NCBI GenBank assembly: GCA_025981625.1
Contig: JAICXF010000009.1
Location: forward strand, 1 to 42,752
Direction of reading: 5' to 3'
Origin: Sphingomonas sp.
GTDB taxonomy: Bacteria; Pseudomonadota; Alphaproteobacteria; Sphingomonadales; Sphingomonadaceae
Length of the DNA: 42,752 nucleotides
This document shows, piece by piece, positions 14,870-24,013 of this stretch. The notes under the pieces are model-generated. The model had not been told where the DNA came from. It was given only the letters and a program-made list of their open reading frames with translations, and searched no databases. Position 1 is the stretch's first letter. Every line of letters starts with the position of its first letter. The position numbers and the translations under genes are program-made.

Positions 14870-17103
14870 TGCCGGACTTCATCCTTGAGCTGCGGTCGGA
14901 GGAAATCCCGGCGCGGATGCAGGCGAAGGCGCGCAACGACCTCGCGCGGATGTTCGCCGAATGCACGGCGGAGACGGGCCTCGAGACCGGCGCGATCGAC
15001 ACGTTCTCGACGCCGCGTCGGCTGGTGCTGATCGCCCGTGATGTGGCGGAGGCGACCGAGGCGAGCCGCGAGGAGGTCAAGGGCCCGCGCACCTCGGCGC
15101 CGCCGCAGGCGCTTGAGGGTTTCCTGCGCAAGACGGGCCTCGCTCGCGAGCAGCTGGAAGACCGTGACGGCGTCTATTTCGCGGTGATCGAGCGGGCAGG
15201 GCGGCCGGCCACCGACGTTCTCGCGGACACCATCAAGCGGATCGTGGCCGATTTTCCGTGGCCGAAGTCGATGCGCTGGGGCGAGGGCACGTTTCGCTGG
15301 GTGCGGCCGCTCCACGGGATCGTTGCGATCCTTGGCGAGCAGATCGTGCCGGTCGAGGTCGAGGGCATCGCCTCTGGTGCGACGAGCGCCGGTCACCGAT
15401 TCCACCATCCGGGGGCGATCACGATCGGCGGCGCGGCCGACTACGTCGAGAAGTTGCGGGCCTGCCAGGTCATCGTCGACCAGGAGGAGCGGGAACGGCT
15501 CATCCGCGAGGGCGCGGAGGCGGCGGCAAAGGGTGCGGGCCTGACATTGCTCGCTGACGAAGGCCTCGTCGTGGAGAACGCCGGCCTCACCGAATGGCCG
15601 GTCCCGCTGCTGGGTCGGTTTGATCCCGAGTTTCTCGACGTCCCGCGCGAGGTGATCGTCCTCACCATGCGCACCAACCAGAAATACTTTGCCTGCACCA
15701 ATGAGGAGGGCCTGCTTGCGCCTTCGTTCGTGTGCGTCGCCAATATTGCCGCGAACGATGCCGGCGAGGCGATCGTGGAAGGCAACCGCCGGGTCCTCGC
15801 CGCGCGATTGGCCGACGCGCGTTTCTTCTGGGAGCAGGACCTCAAGGTGCCGCTCGAGGAGCAGGCAGGAAAGCTGAGCGGCATCGTCTTCCACGAGAAG
15901 CTCGGCACCGTGGCCGACAAGGTCGAGCGCGTGGCGAAGCTCGCGCGGTGGCTGGTGGAAGAACGTATCGTCACCCCCGCGAAAGCGGGGGCCCAGCAAC
16001 ACAAGGAACTGGGTTCCCGCTTTCGCGGGAATGACGAAGAGGTGGCGGAACTTGCTGCCCAAACAGAACGCGCCGCCAGGCTGGCCAAGGCCGATCTCGT
16101 CAGCGGCATGGTGGGCGAATTCCCCGAGCTTCAGGGCGTCATCGGCGGCTATCTCGCCGAGGCGCAGGGGGAGCCGCAGGCCGTCGCCGACGCGATCCGG
16201 GACCATTACAAACCCGTTGGGCAAGGGGACGAGGTCCCGACTGCGCCGGTAACCGTAGCCTTGGCGTTGGCGGACAAGCTCGACTCCGTTTGCGCGTTCT
16301 TCGGTGTCGGTCTCAAGCCGACCGGATCGAAAGACCCGTTCGCACTTCGGCGCGCGGCAATCGGGTGCATTGAGATCATTGTACGCAACAGATTGAGACT
16401 GGGGCTGACCCGAAGCTTGCGCGGTGCACTTGCGAACCGGGTTGGCCAGACGAGCGATGCCGGACCGGCGCATCGGCTCGATGCGGCTGCTATCGAGCTG
16501 CTCGACTTCTTCGCCGACCGGCTCAAGGTCCAGCAGCGCGAAGCCGGCGTTCGGCACGATCTGATCGATGCGGTGTTTGCACTGGGAGGAGAAGACGATC
16601 TCGTGCGCCTCCTTGCCCGCGTGAACGCCCTGCAAAGCTTCATCGAAACCGAGGAGGGTTCCGACCTGCTCACCGCCTACAAGCGCGCGGCGAACATCCT
16701 GAAGAAGGAGGATTGGACCGGCGGGGTGATGAGCTCGCCGGCGGAGCAGGGCATCCCGCAGACCGGCGAGGAGGACCCGCTGGTGCTGGTCGACGATCCG
16801 ATCGTCGGCGATGCGGTTGCGGAAATGGCTTCAGGGCAGACCGGCGCCGAGCTACCGCAGGAGCGGGCGCTGATTGCCGCGCTCGATGCCGCCGAGCCCA
16901 AGGCCGCGGCGGCCGTCGAGGCGGAGGACTTTACCGGGGCCATGGCGGCGCTCGCGTCGCTCCGCGCACCGATCGACCAGTTTTTCGACCATGTGACGGT
17001 GAACGATCCCGATCCCGCCAAGCGCGAGAAGCGCCTGAATCTTCTGATGCGCTTCAGGGACGCCGTGAACCGGGTCGCTGATTTTTCGCGAATCGAGGGG
17101 TAG
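14869..17103 (+). CDS. glyS: Glycine-tRNA ligase beta subunit, with in-frame palindrome insertion
   Basis: 744 residues against about 690 in E. coli. The beta chain binds tRNA-Gly and completes the alpha2-beta2 enzyme. Family segments include LRSEEIPARMQ (about 7-17), STPRRLVL, MRWGEGTFRWVRPLHGI, LTMRTNQKYF, ADLVSGMVGEFPELQG, KDPFALRRAA, and the C-terminal anticodon-binding helices with FDHVTVND. Residues about 367-390 (PAKAGAQ ... GSRFRGND) are encoded by a palindromic repeat and interrupt the region just before the helix carrying ADLVSGMVGEF. The frame stays open, so the protein is probably functional with an extra surface loop. ATG at 14869 overlaps the DUF559 stop (TGATG); the TTG just before it is not needed. 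Confidence 0.96.
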   Translation: MPDFILELRSEEIPARMQAKARNDLARMFAECTAETGLETGAIDTFSTPRRLVLIARDVAEATEASREEVKGPRTSAPPQALEGFLRKTGLAREQLEDRDGVYFAVIERAGRPATDVLADTIKRIVADFPWPKSMRWGEGTFRWVRPLHGIVAILGEQIVPVEVEGIASGATSAGHRFHHPGAITIGGAADYVEKLRACQVIVDQEERERLIREGAEAAAKGAGLTLLADEGLVVENAGLTEWPVPLLGRFDPEFLDVPREVIVLTMRTNQKYFACTNEEGLLAPSFVCVANIAANDAGEAIVEGNRRVLAARLADARFFWEQDLKVPLEEQAGKLSGIVFHEKLGTVADKVERVAKLARWLVEERIVTPAKAGAQQHKELGSRFRGNDEEVAELAAQTERAARLAKADLVSGMVGEFPELQGVIGGYLAEAQGEPQAVADAIRDHYKPVGQGDEVPTAPVTVALALADKLDSVCAFFGVGLKPTGSKDPFALRRAAIGCIEIIVRNRLRLGLTRSLRGALANRVGQTSDAGPAHRLDAAAIELLDFFADRLKVQQREAGVRHDLIDAVFALGGEDDLVRLLARVNALQSFIETEEGSDLLTAYKRAANILKKEDWTGGVMSSPAEQGIPQTGEEDPLVLVDDPIVGDAVAEMASGQTGAELPQERALIAALDAAEPKAAAAVEAEDFTGAMAALASLRAPIDQFFDHVTVNDPDPAKREKRLNLLMRFRDAVNRVADFSRIEG
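15969..16036. repeat. Palindromic repeat inserted in frame in glyS
   Basis: Two 28-bp arms, 15969-15996 and 16009-16036, form an imperfect inverted repeat (CGTCACCCCCGCGAAAGCGG against CGTCATTCCCGCGAAAGCGG read inverted) around a 12-nt spacer. Translated in this frame it gives the phrases PAKAGAQ and SRFRGND, known from such repeats in many proteobacterial genomes. Total length 68 bp plus flanks keeps the glyS frame. Confidence 0.9.
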
Positions 17104-17133
17104 ATGGCCGTTCCCCGGCGTGCGCCCGGGGAC

Positions 17134-17400
17134 CTACAGCGGTCGATCGTCGGCGGGGCTTTTCACCGCGGCAGCGCGCAGCGAATCGCGTTCGCGCCAC
17201 TCCTTCTCTCGCTCCTCATGCGCGCGCGCCTGGTCGGCGTGGGCCTTCTCGAGCTCTTTGCGCCGGTCGACCTCGCTATTGTAGCGGGTCTTCCACTTGC
17301 GGCGGCCGCCGGCGGTCAGGAAAATGCCAATGAGCAGGCCGAGAATGAAAACGAGCGCGCAGATCGCCCACAGGTTGGGATCGCTGGTGATGTTGTTCAT
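17134..17400 (-). CDS. Small single-helix membrane protein with coiled coil
   Basis: 88 residues, family not recognised. One membrane helix (about 10-31, LWAICALVFILGLLIGIFLT) is followed by a basic stop-transfer region (GGRRKWKTR) and a strongly charged Glu/Arg/Lys/Ala helix (about 40-75) likely to form a coiled coil in the cytosol. ATG at 17400 has GGAGG 4 nt upstream. It lies 70 bases after tadC on the same strand and may be co-transcribed with the pilus genes, or be unrelated. Confidence 0.75.
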   Translation of the reverse strand: MNNITSDPNLWAICALVFILGLLIGIFLTAGGRRKWKTRYNSEVDRRKELEKAHADQARAHEEREKEWRERDSLRAAAVKSPADDRPL

Positions 17401-17470
17401 GTCGCCTCCGCGACAATGTTGGAACTGCGGCGACTACGCCTGAGCGAGCCGCCGCGTTCCCACCCTCCGC

Positions 17471-18475
17471 TTAATGGCCGCCGTGAAGGAAGCTGTCGTT
17501 GATCGAGCAGCTCGCGGGGCCGAGAATGACCACGAACAGCGTCGGAAGAATGAACAGGATCAGCGGCACGGTCATGATCGCCGGCAGGCGCGCGGCCTTT
17601 TCTTCCGCCCGCATCATGCGCTGGTGGCGGAATTCGGCCGACAGCACGCGCAGCGCGCTGGCCAGCGGCGTGCCGTACTTTTCGGTCTGGATCATGGTCG
17701 TGACCACGCCGCGCATGGCTTCGAGGTCGACGCGATTGGCAAGGTTCTCGAAGGCGTTGCGGCGTTCGTTGAGGAAGCCGAGCTCAATGGCGGTCAGGCC
17801 GAACTCGTCGCCGAGTTCCGGATAGGCCTTGCCGAGTTCTCTCGATACTCGGCTGAATGCCGCGTCCACGGTAAGGCCGGCTTCGGCGCAGATGACCAGC
17901 AGGTCGAGCGCGTCCGGCAAGCCCTTGCGGATGGCGTGGCTGCGTTTGGTGACCTTGTTCTTGAGCCAGATGTCCGGCGCCTTGTAGCTTCCGACCAGCA
18001 CGCCCGCGACCGTCATGTAGCGGCGGAATCCGCCCCACTCCGGCCAGTGATTGAGCACGTAGATCAGCACCACGGCGGCGATTCCGAGGATAACCGGAAG
18101 GACGAAGCGCGCGAAGATGATGAAGAAGGCGAGGTCCTTGGTGCGGATGCCGGCCTGCATCAGGCGGATCTGCGTCTTCTGGACCTGGTCCTCCTGAAGC
18201 ATCTTGAACTGCGACAGGAGCTGCCGGACGTTGTCGGCTGCCTGGTTGCGATTGGTCAGCTTCTTGCGCTTGTTGGTCGACGCGACGATGCCGGCCTTGA
18301 GCTGCTCGCGCCGCTCGTTGAGCGCTTTGACGCGTCGCGCCATCGGATCCTTGACGGTCGTCGCGGCATAGATCGCGAGCATCACCGCGAAGGTCGCGAC
18401 GGCGCTTAGCAGCGTCGCGATCCAGATGACGTCGAAACCCAGGATGTGGATGCCTGAAGAGGGCGCAGCCTGCAT
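17471..18475 (-). CDS. tadC: Tad pilus inner-membrane platform protein TadC (type II secretion F family)
   Basis: 334 residues. It is one of two polytopic platform proteins over which the assembly ATPase extrudes Flp pilin. N-terminal helix about 14-40, helices about 114-165, the T2SSF domain about 185-310 (KGLPDALDLLVICAEAGLTV, AFSRVSRELG), and the last helices about 297-320. The N-terminal cytoplasmic stretch is highly basic. It starts 17 nt after the tadB stop, with GAGGAAGG upstream, so it is in the same operon. It is normally last or nearly last in cpa/tad loci, as here. Confidence 0.92.
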   Translation of the reverse strand: MQAAPSSGIHILGFDVIWIATLLSAVATFAVMLAIYAATTVKDPMARRVKALNERREQLKAGIVASTNKRKKLTNRNQAADNVRQLLSQFKMLQEDQVQKTQIRLMQAGIRTKDLAFFIIFARFVLPVILGIAAVVLIYVLNHWPEWGGFRRYMTVAGVLVGSYKAPDIWLKNKVTKRSHAIRKGLPDALDLLVICAEAGLTVDAAFSRVSRELGKAYPELGDEFGLTAIELGFLNERRNAFENLANRVDLEAMRGVVTTMIQTEKYGTPLASALRVLSAEFRHQRMMRAEEKAARLPAIMTVPLILFILPTLFVVILGPASCSINDSFLHGGH

Positions 18476-18492
18476 GGTCTAACTAGCCTTCC

Positions 18493-19458
18493 TCAAATCT
18501 CGAAGTTGCACATCTTGGCCATGATGAAGCCGCCCATGGCCATCCAGATCATGCCGCCGATGCCGGCGACGATCAGCCGCTGGTCGATGAAGAACTGGCC
18601 CATGTAATGCGGGTTGATCATGTACACGAGGCCGAACACCGTGAACGGAAGCGCGCCGACGATGTAGGCGGAAGCCTTGGATTCCGAGCTCATGGCGCGG
18701 ATCTTGAGCTTCATCTGCGCGCGCTTGCGAAGCACGTCGGCGAGGTTCGACAGCGTCTCGGCCAGATTGCCGCCGGTCTCGCGCTGGATGGCGAGCGTGA
18801 TGACAAAGAACTGGAATTCCGACGTGCCGAGGCGGTCGGCGGTCTCCTGGAGCGCGGCTTCCATCGTCCGGCCGATTTTCATCTTGTCGGTCACCATGCG
18901 AAACTCGATTCCGACGGGTCCGACGATTTCGCCGGCGACGATGCCGAGCGTCTCGGTGATCGGAAGGCCCGAGCGCAAACCACGGACCATCAACTCGATA
19001 GCATCAGGGAAGTTCGAGTTGAACTTGGCCAGTCGGCGCTTGATCAGCTTGCCGGTCACGAAGTGAGGAGCGCCGATGCCCATGAAGAGGCCAAGCATCA
19101 GCGACAGGATGAACGGGGCACCCTTCATCGTCAGCAGGATCGAGACGCCAGCCACGATCCCGATGCAGATCAGCGCATATTTGCCGAGCGTGATGTCCTT
19201 GCCGGTCTGCTCCAGCCGCTTGCGCAGGAGCGCCGGCTTCGGGATCAGTGTCGAGGCGTAGCTTTCGAGCTTGGTGCCGCGATTGGCGAACAGCTTGCGG
19301 ATCTGCGCCTGGGCGTTGCCGGTGATCGTATCGCCGTGACGCTCCTTGATCAGGTCGATGCGCCGCTTGACGCTTCGGGACGCCGACGGACCGCGCACGG
19401 CCATGAAGCCGAGCAACAGCGCGCCCATCCCGCCGATGATAACTAGCCACAGGAACAT
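18493..19458 (-). CDS. tadB: Tad pilus inner-membrane platform protein TadB (type II secretion F family)
   Basis: 321 residues. Paralogue and partner of TadC in the inner-membrane platform. N-terminal helix about 1-20, helices about 90-130, the T2SSF domain (FPDAIELMVRGLRSGLPITE, FVITLAIQRETGGNLAETL) about 150-275, and terminal helices about 263-315. It lies 55 bp after the cpaE stop; in most loci the ATPase gene cpaF/tadA stands in this gap, but there is no room for it here. Confidence 0.92.
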   Translation of the reverse strand: MFLWLVIIGGMGALLLGFMAVRGPSASRSVKRRIDLIKERHGDTITGNAQAQIRKLFANRGTKLESYASTLIPKPALLRKRLEQTGKDITLGKYALICIGIVAGVSILLTMKGAPFILSLMLGLFMGIGAPHFVTGKLIKRRLAKFNSNFPDAIELMVRGLRSGLPITETLGIVAGEIVGPVGIEFRMVTDKMKIGRTMEAALQETADRLGTSEFQFFVITLAIQRETGGNLAETLSNLADVLRKRAQMKLKIRAMSSESKASAYIVGALPFTVFGLVYMINPHYMGQFFIDQRLIVAGIGGMIWMAMGGFIMAKMCNFEI

Positions 19459-19513
19459 GCTTGCTACCGCCTCTCAAATCCCCCGGTGGCGCGCATGCGC
19501 CTCCGCAACCTGC

Positions 19514-20782
19514 CTACGCCGCTTTGTCCTTGGGCTTCGACAGCATCGATTTCAGGCCGCCGACGAGCGATTTCGACTTGTCGGCCGCGCCCGAGTCCGC
19601 CGCCGAACCTTCCTCGCTCGAATGGTTGAGGACCATTCCGGACAAGGCGTTGAAGGGCGTCGCGAGCTTGCCGGAGGCGACTTCCGCCATCGGTTTCCCG
19701 AGCTTGGCAGCCTGCGCGGCAACCTTGGCATCGAACGGGAAAACGACGTCGACTGGACGCTCGATCGACTGCTCGAAGTCCTTGCGGCTGATCTCCAGCG
19801 CGCCGCCCGAAGGGACGCAATTGGCAACCACGATGACCTTGGTCTGCGGAGCGTTTGACTTCAGCCAGGCAAGCACGCGGATCGTGTCGCGCGTTCCCGC
19901 GAGCGTCAGCTCGGCGACGACCACGGCGACGTGGGCGTCGTGCACCAGGTGCGGATACTGGATCAGCATATGGCGCGGAAGATCGAGAACGGTCGACTCG
20001 AACGAGTTCCGCATTTCTTCCTGAAGCTGGAAGAATGCAGTGCCGTCGGTCACCAGCGGCTGATGGATCGGCGCTTCCGCCGACAGGACCGATAGCCGCT
20101 CGTTGGCTCGCACCATGGCGCGTTCGATGAACAGGCCGTCGATACGGCTCGGGTTCTCGATCGCGTCGGTGAGGCCACGGCCAGGCTCGAGGTCGAGCGC
20201 CAGCGCGCCCGTCCCGAAGTGGACGTCAAGGTCGAGGAGAGCCGTCGAGCGGCGTGCCTTCTCGCCAAACAGCCACGCGAGGGACGTCGCAATCGTCGAT
20301 GCGCCGACGCCGCCGCGGACGCCGATCACGGCGGCCATGACGTGCGGCTTGTCAGCCTGCGCTTCACCGCGCGGCCCCGACAGGATCATCTGCGCATGCG
20401 CGAAGGTGTCGCGCAGATGATCGACCGTGAACGGCTTCAGCAGGTAATCGTGGATGCCGCTGGCGACCAGGTCGCGATAGAGGCGGACGTCGTTGACGCT
20501 GCCCGCCGCGATCACGATCGTGCCCGGCTCGCAGACTTCCGCAAGCGCGTTGATGTCGTTGAGCGGGTCGGCAGATTCCGACAGATCGACGAACAGGATG
20601 TTCGGGCTCGCGGAGACCGACAACGACTGGACAGCGTTGCGCAGTCCGCCCTTGTTGACCTTCTCGGGCGACCAGCCGTGCTCGACCGCAACCGGCCGAA
20701 GCATATCGGCGGTCGCATCGTCGCAGACGAAGGCCGTAAATGGGTCGCGCAATCCCGCGCGGGCCTGGAACGGGGCGTTCAT
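19514..20782 (-). CDS. cpaE: Pilus assembly/localisation ATPase CpaE (TadZ)
   Basis: 422 residues. CpaE/TadZ positions the Tad machine at the cell pole. Residues 1-125 form a receiver-like domain without clear phosphorylation constellation (LVASGIHDYLLKPFT). Residues about 148-385 form a MinD/ParA-like ATPase with the altered Walker A GVRGGVGAST (154-163), lacking the usual Lys as often seen in CpaE; LLDLDVHFGTGALAL follows. The tail is low-complexity and Lys/Ser/Ala-rich. ATG at 20782 overlaps the cpaD stop (ATGA) and has GGGAGG 7 nt upstream, so it is preferred over the TTG one codon earlier. Confidence 0.93.
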   Translation of the reverse strand: MNAPFQARAGLRDPFTAFVCDDATADMLRPVAVEHGWSPEKVNKGGLRNAVQSLSVSASPNILFVDLSESADPLNDINALAEVCEPGTIVIAAGSVNDVRLYRDLVASGIHDYLLKPFTVDHLRDTFAHAQMILSGPRGEAQADKPHVMAAVIGVRGGVGASTIATSLAWLFGEKARRSTALLDLDVHFGTGALALDLEPGRGLTDAIENPSRIDGLFIERAMVRANERLSVLSAEAPIHQPLVTDGTAFFQLQEEMRNSFESTVLDLPRHMLIQYPHLVHDAHVAVVVAELTLAGTRDTIRVLAWLKSNAPQTKVIVVANCVPSGGALEISRKDFEQSIERPVDVVFPFDAKVAAQAAKLGKPMAEVASGKLATPFNALSGMVLNHSSEEGSAADSGAADKSKSLVGGLKSMLSKPKDKAA

Positions 20783-21408
20783 CAATTGCCTCCCTTCGAG
20801 CTTTCTGACTTGAGAGCGCCGCCCGTCGGGGCCTGCGACCGATACAGATTGATGGCTTTGCCGCTGGTGAGCGGATCGACCGTGCTTGCAGATTCGCGGC
20901 CGTGGATGAGATCCTCCGGATTGGCGATCTCAGCCGCGAGGTTGCTGTTCACCGCGCAACCGTAGTTCGACATTTCGCGATTGGCGTAATTCGGCTCCGA
21001 AGGGACGCTCCAGTTGGGGCATCCCGGCACCGTTGCGCGGCGCCGCGCGACCACGACCCGCATGGAACCTGGCTGGACCATACCGGCGGTGACTGGGGCA
21101 CCGGCGGACAGGAGCATTCCGTAGCGGCCTGCGATGGCGGCTACCTGGCTGCGAGCTGCCGGCGCGTAACCGCCATCGACATAGATCGAGTCGCCGTAGC
21201 CAAGGCCAAGGCCTTGGAACCAGCCGTCCAGGCGGGCAACGTCGGCGGGCGCTAGCGCGCCACCAGGGGTCGCGGCGTCGAACACGTAGTCGGCGCTGGT
21301 GACCACCGGGATATTGACCGGCTCGACACCGCGGTCGGGCAGATCCCGGGTAGCCGTTGTGCACCCGCTGAGCGCGACAGCCAGGAAAAGAGCAGACTTG
21401 CGGACCAT
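20782..21408 (-). CDS. cpaD: Pilus assembly lipoprotein CpaD
   Basis: 208 residues. CpaD is an outer-membrane-associated lipoprotein that supports the CpaC secretin. The lipobox LSGC puts the lipidated Cys at residue 16 after a short signal (MVRKSALFLAVALSGC). The body contains GYGDSIYVDGG and CPNWSVPSEPNYANREMSNYGC, typical of CpaD, and ends in a Ser/Gly/Lys tail. ATG at 21408 with GAGGAAGGA upstream is preferred over 21441. It starts 29 nt after cpaC and overlaps cpaE. Confidence 0.92.
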   Translation of the reverse strand: MVRKSALFLAVALSGCTTATRDLPDRGVEPVNIPVVTSADYVFDAATPGGALAPADVARLDGWFQGLGLGYGDSIYVDGGYAPAARSQVAAIAGRYGMLLSAGAPVTAGMVQPGSMRVVVARRRATVPGCPNWSVPSEPNYANREMSNYGCAVNSNLAAEIANPEDLIHGRESASTVDPLTSGKAINLYRSQAPTGGALKSESSKGGN

Positions 21409-21437
21409 GTTGGCGTCCTTCCTCAAAGACTCGCGGT

Positions 21438-22934
21438 TCACTTCCGGAACCCCGGAGCGGCGACCGCACCGGCGGTTGCCGGAATGGCTGCGACGGCGGC
21501 GGGCGGGACCAGCCCCGCGGGACCGCTGACTCCGCCGCTGATCTGCCCCAGAAGCATCGCGCTACCGTCCGTCGGTGCCCGATAGCCGTTGGTCGGGAGC
21601 GCCAGCGGGCCTGACGATGGCCGGACGAGATAGGGCGTCACGACGATGACCAGCTCCGTCTCGTTGCGCTGATAGCTCGTCGAGCGGAACAGAGCCCCGA
21701 GGATCGGAAGATCGCCCAGGAACGGCGCCTTCTTGATGCTGTTGTTGCTCGTGTTCTGGAGCAAGCCGGCAAGCATGAAGGATTGTCCGGATCCGAGCTC
21801 AACCGTCGTTTCCGCGCGGCGCGTCGTCAGCGCCGGCACCACATAGCCGTTGAGCGTCACCGAGCCGGCGTCGGACAGCTGGCTGACCTCCGGACGAACC
21901 CGCAATGAGATGCGCCCGTCCCCCAGGACGATCGGCGTGAACGCCAGGCTGACACCATATTGCTTGTATTCGACCGAGACCGCGTTGTTGCCCTGTGAGA
22001 CCGGGATCGGGAACTCGCCGCCGGCGAGGAAGCTCGCCGTTTCGCCCGAGAGCGCGGTGAGGTTCGGCTCGGCCAGGGTACTGACAACGCCGTCGTTCTG
22101 TAACAGATCGAGCGTGCCGAGAAGATCCAGGCCCAACACCTTGCCGGCGAGACCGAGACCGGTTCCCGCGCTCGGGAAGTTGAACGTGCGTCCGCCGCCG
22201 GCCGTGCCGCCGCCGAGATCGCCCGGATTGCCCTGGCCGATGCCGAAGAAGGCACCGCCTGGCTTCGGATCCCGACCGAGGAGATTGACACCGATTTGCT
22301 TCAGCGCTGACCGGTTGACCTCCGCGATGCGCACTTTCAGCATGACCTGAAGCGGCGTGGCGATTTTCAGCCGGTTGATGACGCAGATTTTGCAGGGTGC
22401 ATTGGCCGCGGACATGTCCAGGCCTGGATTGAGTTGCGAATTGGCAATCTGAGCCGCCGTCGCCGCATCTTCGGGAGAGGCGACCGTTCCGGTCAGGATT
22501 GCAGTCTGGCCGACGTTCATGACGCGGATGTCCGCGTCCGGCATTGCCGCACGGAGCACCTCGTTGATCGTCGGCAGGTTCTGGCTGACGTGAACCTGCA
22601 CGCCGTAGACGACCGATCCATCCGCTGACGTCGCTATGACAGTCGTTTCGCCGAATGCCTTGCCGAACAGGTTCAGCTGGGTCGGGCTGTTGACGACCAC
22701 GTCGGCAACCTGCGGGTTCGAGACCCAGACGTTGCTTACGCGGCGCGGCAGGTTGATCATCTGGCCGTCACCGATCGAGAGCGCGACCTGCGCTGTCGGG
22801 CGGTACGTGCCTGACGTATAAGCCTTCGGCTGCGCCGTTGCCGCGGTCGGTGCCGCGACTGCGGCGAGGCCCATGGCCAGCGCGGCAACCGCGGTGCCGA
22901 GGCGCGCCCGGCGAATGTTGTGATCAGTCTTCAT
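21438..22934 (-). CDS. cpaC: Tad pilus outer-membrane secretin CpaC (RcpA)
   Basis: 498 residues. It forms the ring channel through which the Flp pilus leaves the cell. A signal peptide covers about residues 1-35. An N-terminal pilus/secretin domain follows (about 45-120; INLPRRVSNVWVSNPQVADV), then a BON-like stretch. The secretin core is about 205-440 (MLKVRIAEVNRSALKQIGVN, TLAEPNLTALSGETASFLAG, FLGDLPILGALFRSTSYQRN). The tail is Pro/Ala/Gly-rich. ATG at 22934 starts 1 nt after the cpaB stop with GGGAG inside cpaB; a longer frame to 22970 would overlap cpaB. Confidence 0.95.
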   Translation of the reverse strand: MKTDHNIRRARLGTAVAALAMGLAAVAAPTAATAQPKAYTSGTYRPTAQVALSIGDGQMINLPRRVSNVWVSNPQVADVVVNSPTQLNLFGKAFGETTVIATSADGSVVYGVQVHVSQNLPTINEVLRAAMPDADIRVMNVGQTAILTGTVASPEDAATAAQIANSQLNPGLDMSAANAPCKICVINRLKIATPLQVMLKVRIAEVNRSALKQIGVNLLGRDPKPGGAFFGIGQGNPGDLGGGTAGGGRTFNFPSAGTGLGLAGKVLGLDLLGTLDLLQNDGVVSTLAEPNLTALSGETASFLAGGEFPIPVSQGNNAVSVEYKQYGVSLAFTPIVLGDGRISLRVRPEVSQLSDAGSVTLNGYVVPALTTRRAETTVELGSGQSFMLAGLLQNTSNNSIKKAPFLGDLPILGALFRSTSYQRNETELVIVVTPYLVRPSSGPLALPTNGYRAPTDGSAMLLGQISGGVSGPAGLVPPAAVAAIPATAGAVAAPGFRK

Positions 22935-22935
22935 C

Positions 22936-23967
22936 TTAGCGAGCTCCCACCGGAACAACGGTGACATCATTGCCGCGAGTAACCTTCACGACCGGACCAG
23001 TCGGGACCGCCGGAGCGGCGCCCTTGCCGGCCATGGCCTGGGCCAAGCCCTGACCCAGGCTGGCCTGAGCCAGCTGTGCCGGAGCCTTTGCGGGGACGGA
23101 GCGGCGCTGGAAGCGCGACACGTCGCCGCCGGTCGAGAAGGTGGTGCCGTTGTCGTTCGGCCGGTTGGCCATCGCCATCAGCATCTGCTTTTCCTGGTCG
23201 GGCGAGGTGCCCGCCGGGATCTTGACCTGGCCCGAGGCAACCGCGCGCTCCACGTCCGACGTATTGTCGGCGATAGAGCGCAGCGAGAGCGTCAGCGAAC
23301 CGAGGCTCTGGGCGACCGCGATCTTCTCGGCGATCTTCGGAGTGACCTCGAGCGTCACGTTCGAGAAGGTCTTGACTTGCGTCTTGCCGTCGCCGTCCTT
23401 CTCCGTGATGCGCTGGTCGGTGGCGAGCACCCGCAGGTTGCGGATGATCGTCTCGGCGACCTTGAGGGTCGGGCCATCGCCGCCGCCTTCGACCGACTGG
23501 GTCAGCATCAGATCGACATGATCCCCCGGGAAGACGAAGCCGGCGACACCGGCATTGACGTTCACCGGAACCGTAATGGCGCGCATGCCGGGGCCGAGTG
23601 CCGCGGCGAGGAAGCCGCGATCCTCGGGGCCGACGAGCGAGCCGCGAGTGATCGGCTGACCGGCAGTGATCGGATAACGGACCACCGTACCGAGCAGCTT
23701 CCTGGGATCGCCGTCGGGCTGGCCCTCGACGTAATAGGCGTTCTGCATCAGTTCCTTCGGCCACGGCTGAAGGGTGAAGCTGTCGGCATCGATGATCGTG
23801 CCGACCGGCAGCGCCTTCTTGGCCACGAGGACCTTAGGCCCAAGCGGAACAGGTGCCGCAGCAGCCTGCTGCGCGCCGGCGCCGGCAAACATATTTTTGG
23901 CCATAACCGCAGTGATTACCGCGATGACCAGCGCTCCAACGAGCAGCGCGAGCTTCTTCACATCCAT
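22936..23967 (-). CDS. cpaB: Pilus assembly protein CpaB (RcpC)
   Basis: 343 residues. Periplasmic pilus assembly factor with one N-terminal membrane helix (about 6-24, LALLVGALVIAVITAVMA). A SAF domain follows (about 45-110; VLVAKKALPVGTIIDADSF), then the RcpC domain (RAITVPVNVNAGVAGFVFPG, VDLML). The C-terminal third is Ala/Gln-rich. It lies 46 nt after the cpaA stop and 1 nt before cpaC. Confidence 0.94.
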   Translation of the reverse strand: MDVKKLALLVGALVIAVITAVMAKNMFAGAGAQQAAAAPVPLGPKVLVAKKALPVGTIIDADSFTLQPWPKELMQNAYYVEGQPDGDPRKLLGTVVRYPITAGQPITRGSLVGPEDRGFLAAALGPGMRAITVPVNVNAGVAGFVFPGDHVDLMLTQSVEGGGDGPTLKVAETIIRNLRVLATDQRITEKDGDGKTQVKTFSNVTLEVTPKIAEKIAVAQSLGSLTLSLRSIADNTSDVERAVASGQVKIPAGTSPDQEKQMLMAMANRPNDNGTTFSTGGDVSRFQRRSVPAKAPAQLAQASLGQGLAQAMAGKGAAPAVPTGPVVKVTRGNDVTVVPVGAR

Positions 23968-24013
23968 GGCGAATTCGCCTCCCCCTTGCGGGCCCCTTGA
24001 ACAGCCTCACACA

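Noticed and set aside
14689..16635. 648-codon open frame on the minus strand opposite glyS
   Set aside because: It lies wholly antisense to a clear glyS and has no family features; long antisense frames are expected at this GC content.
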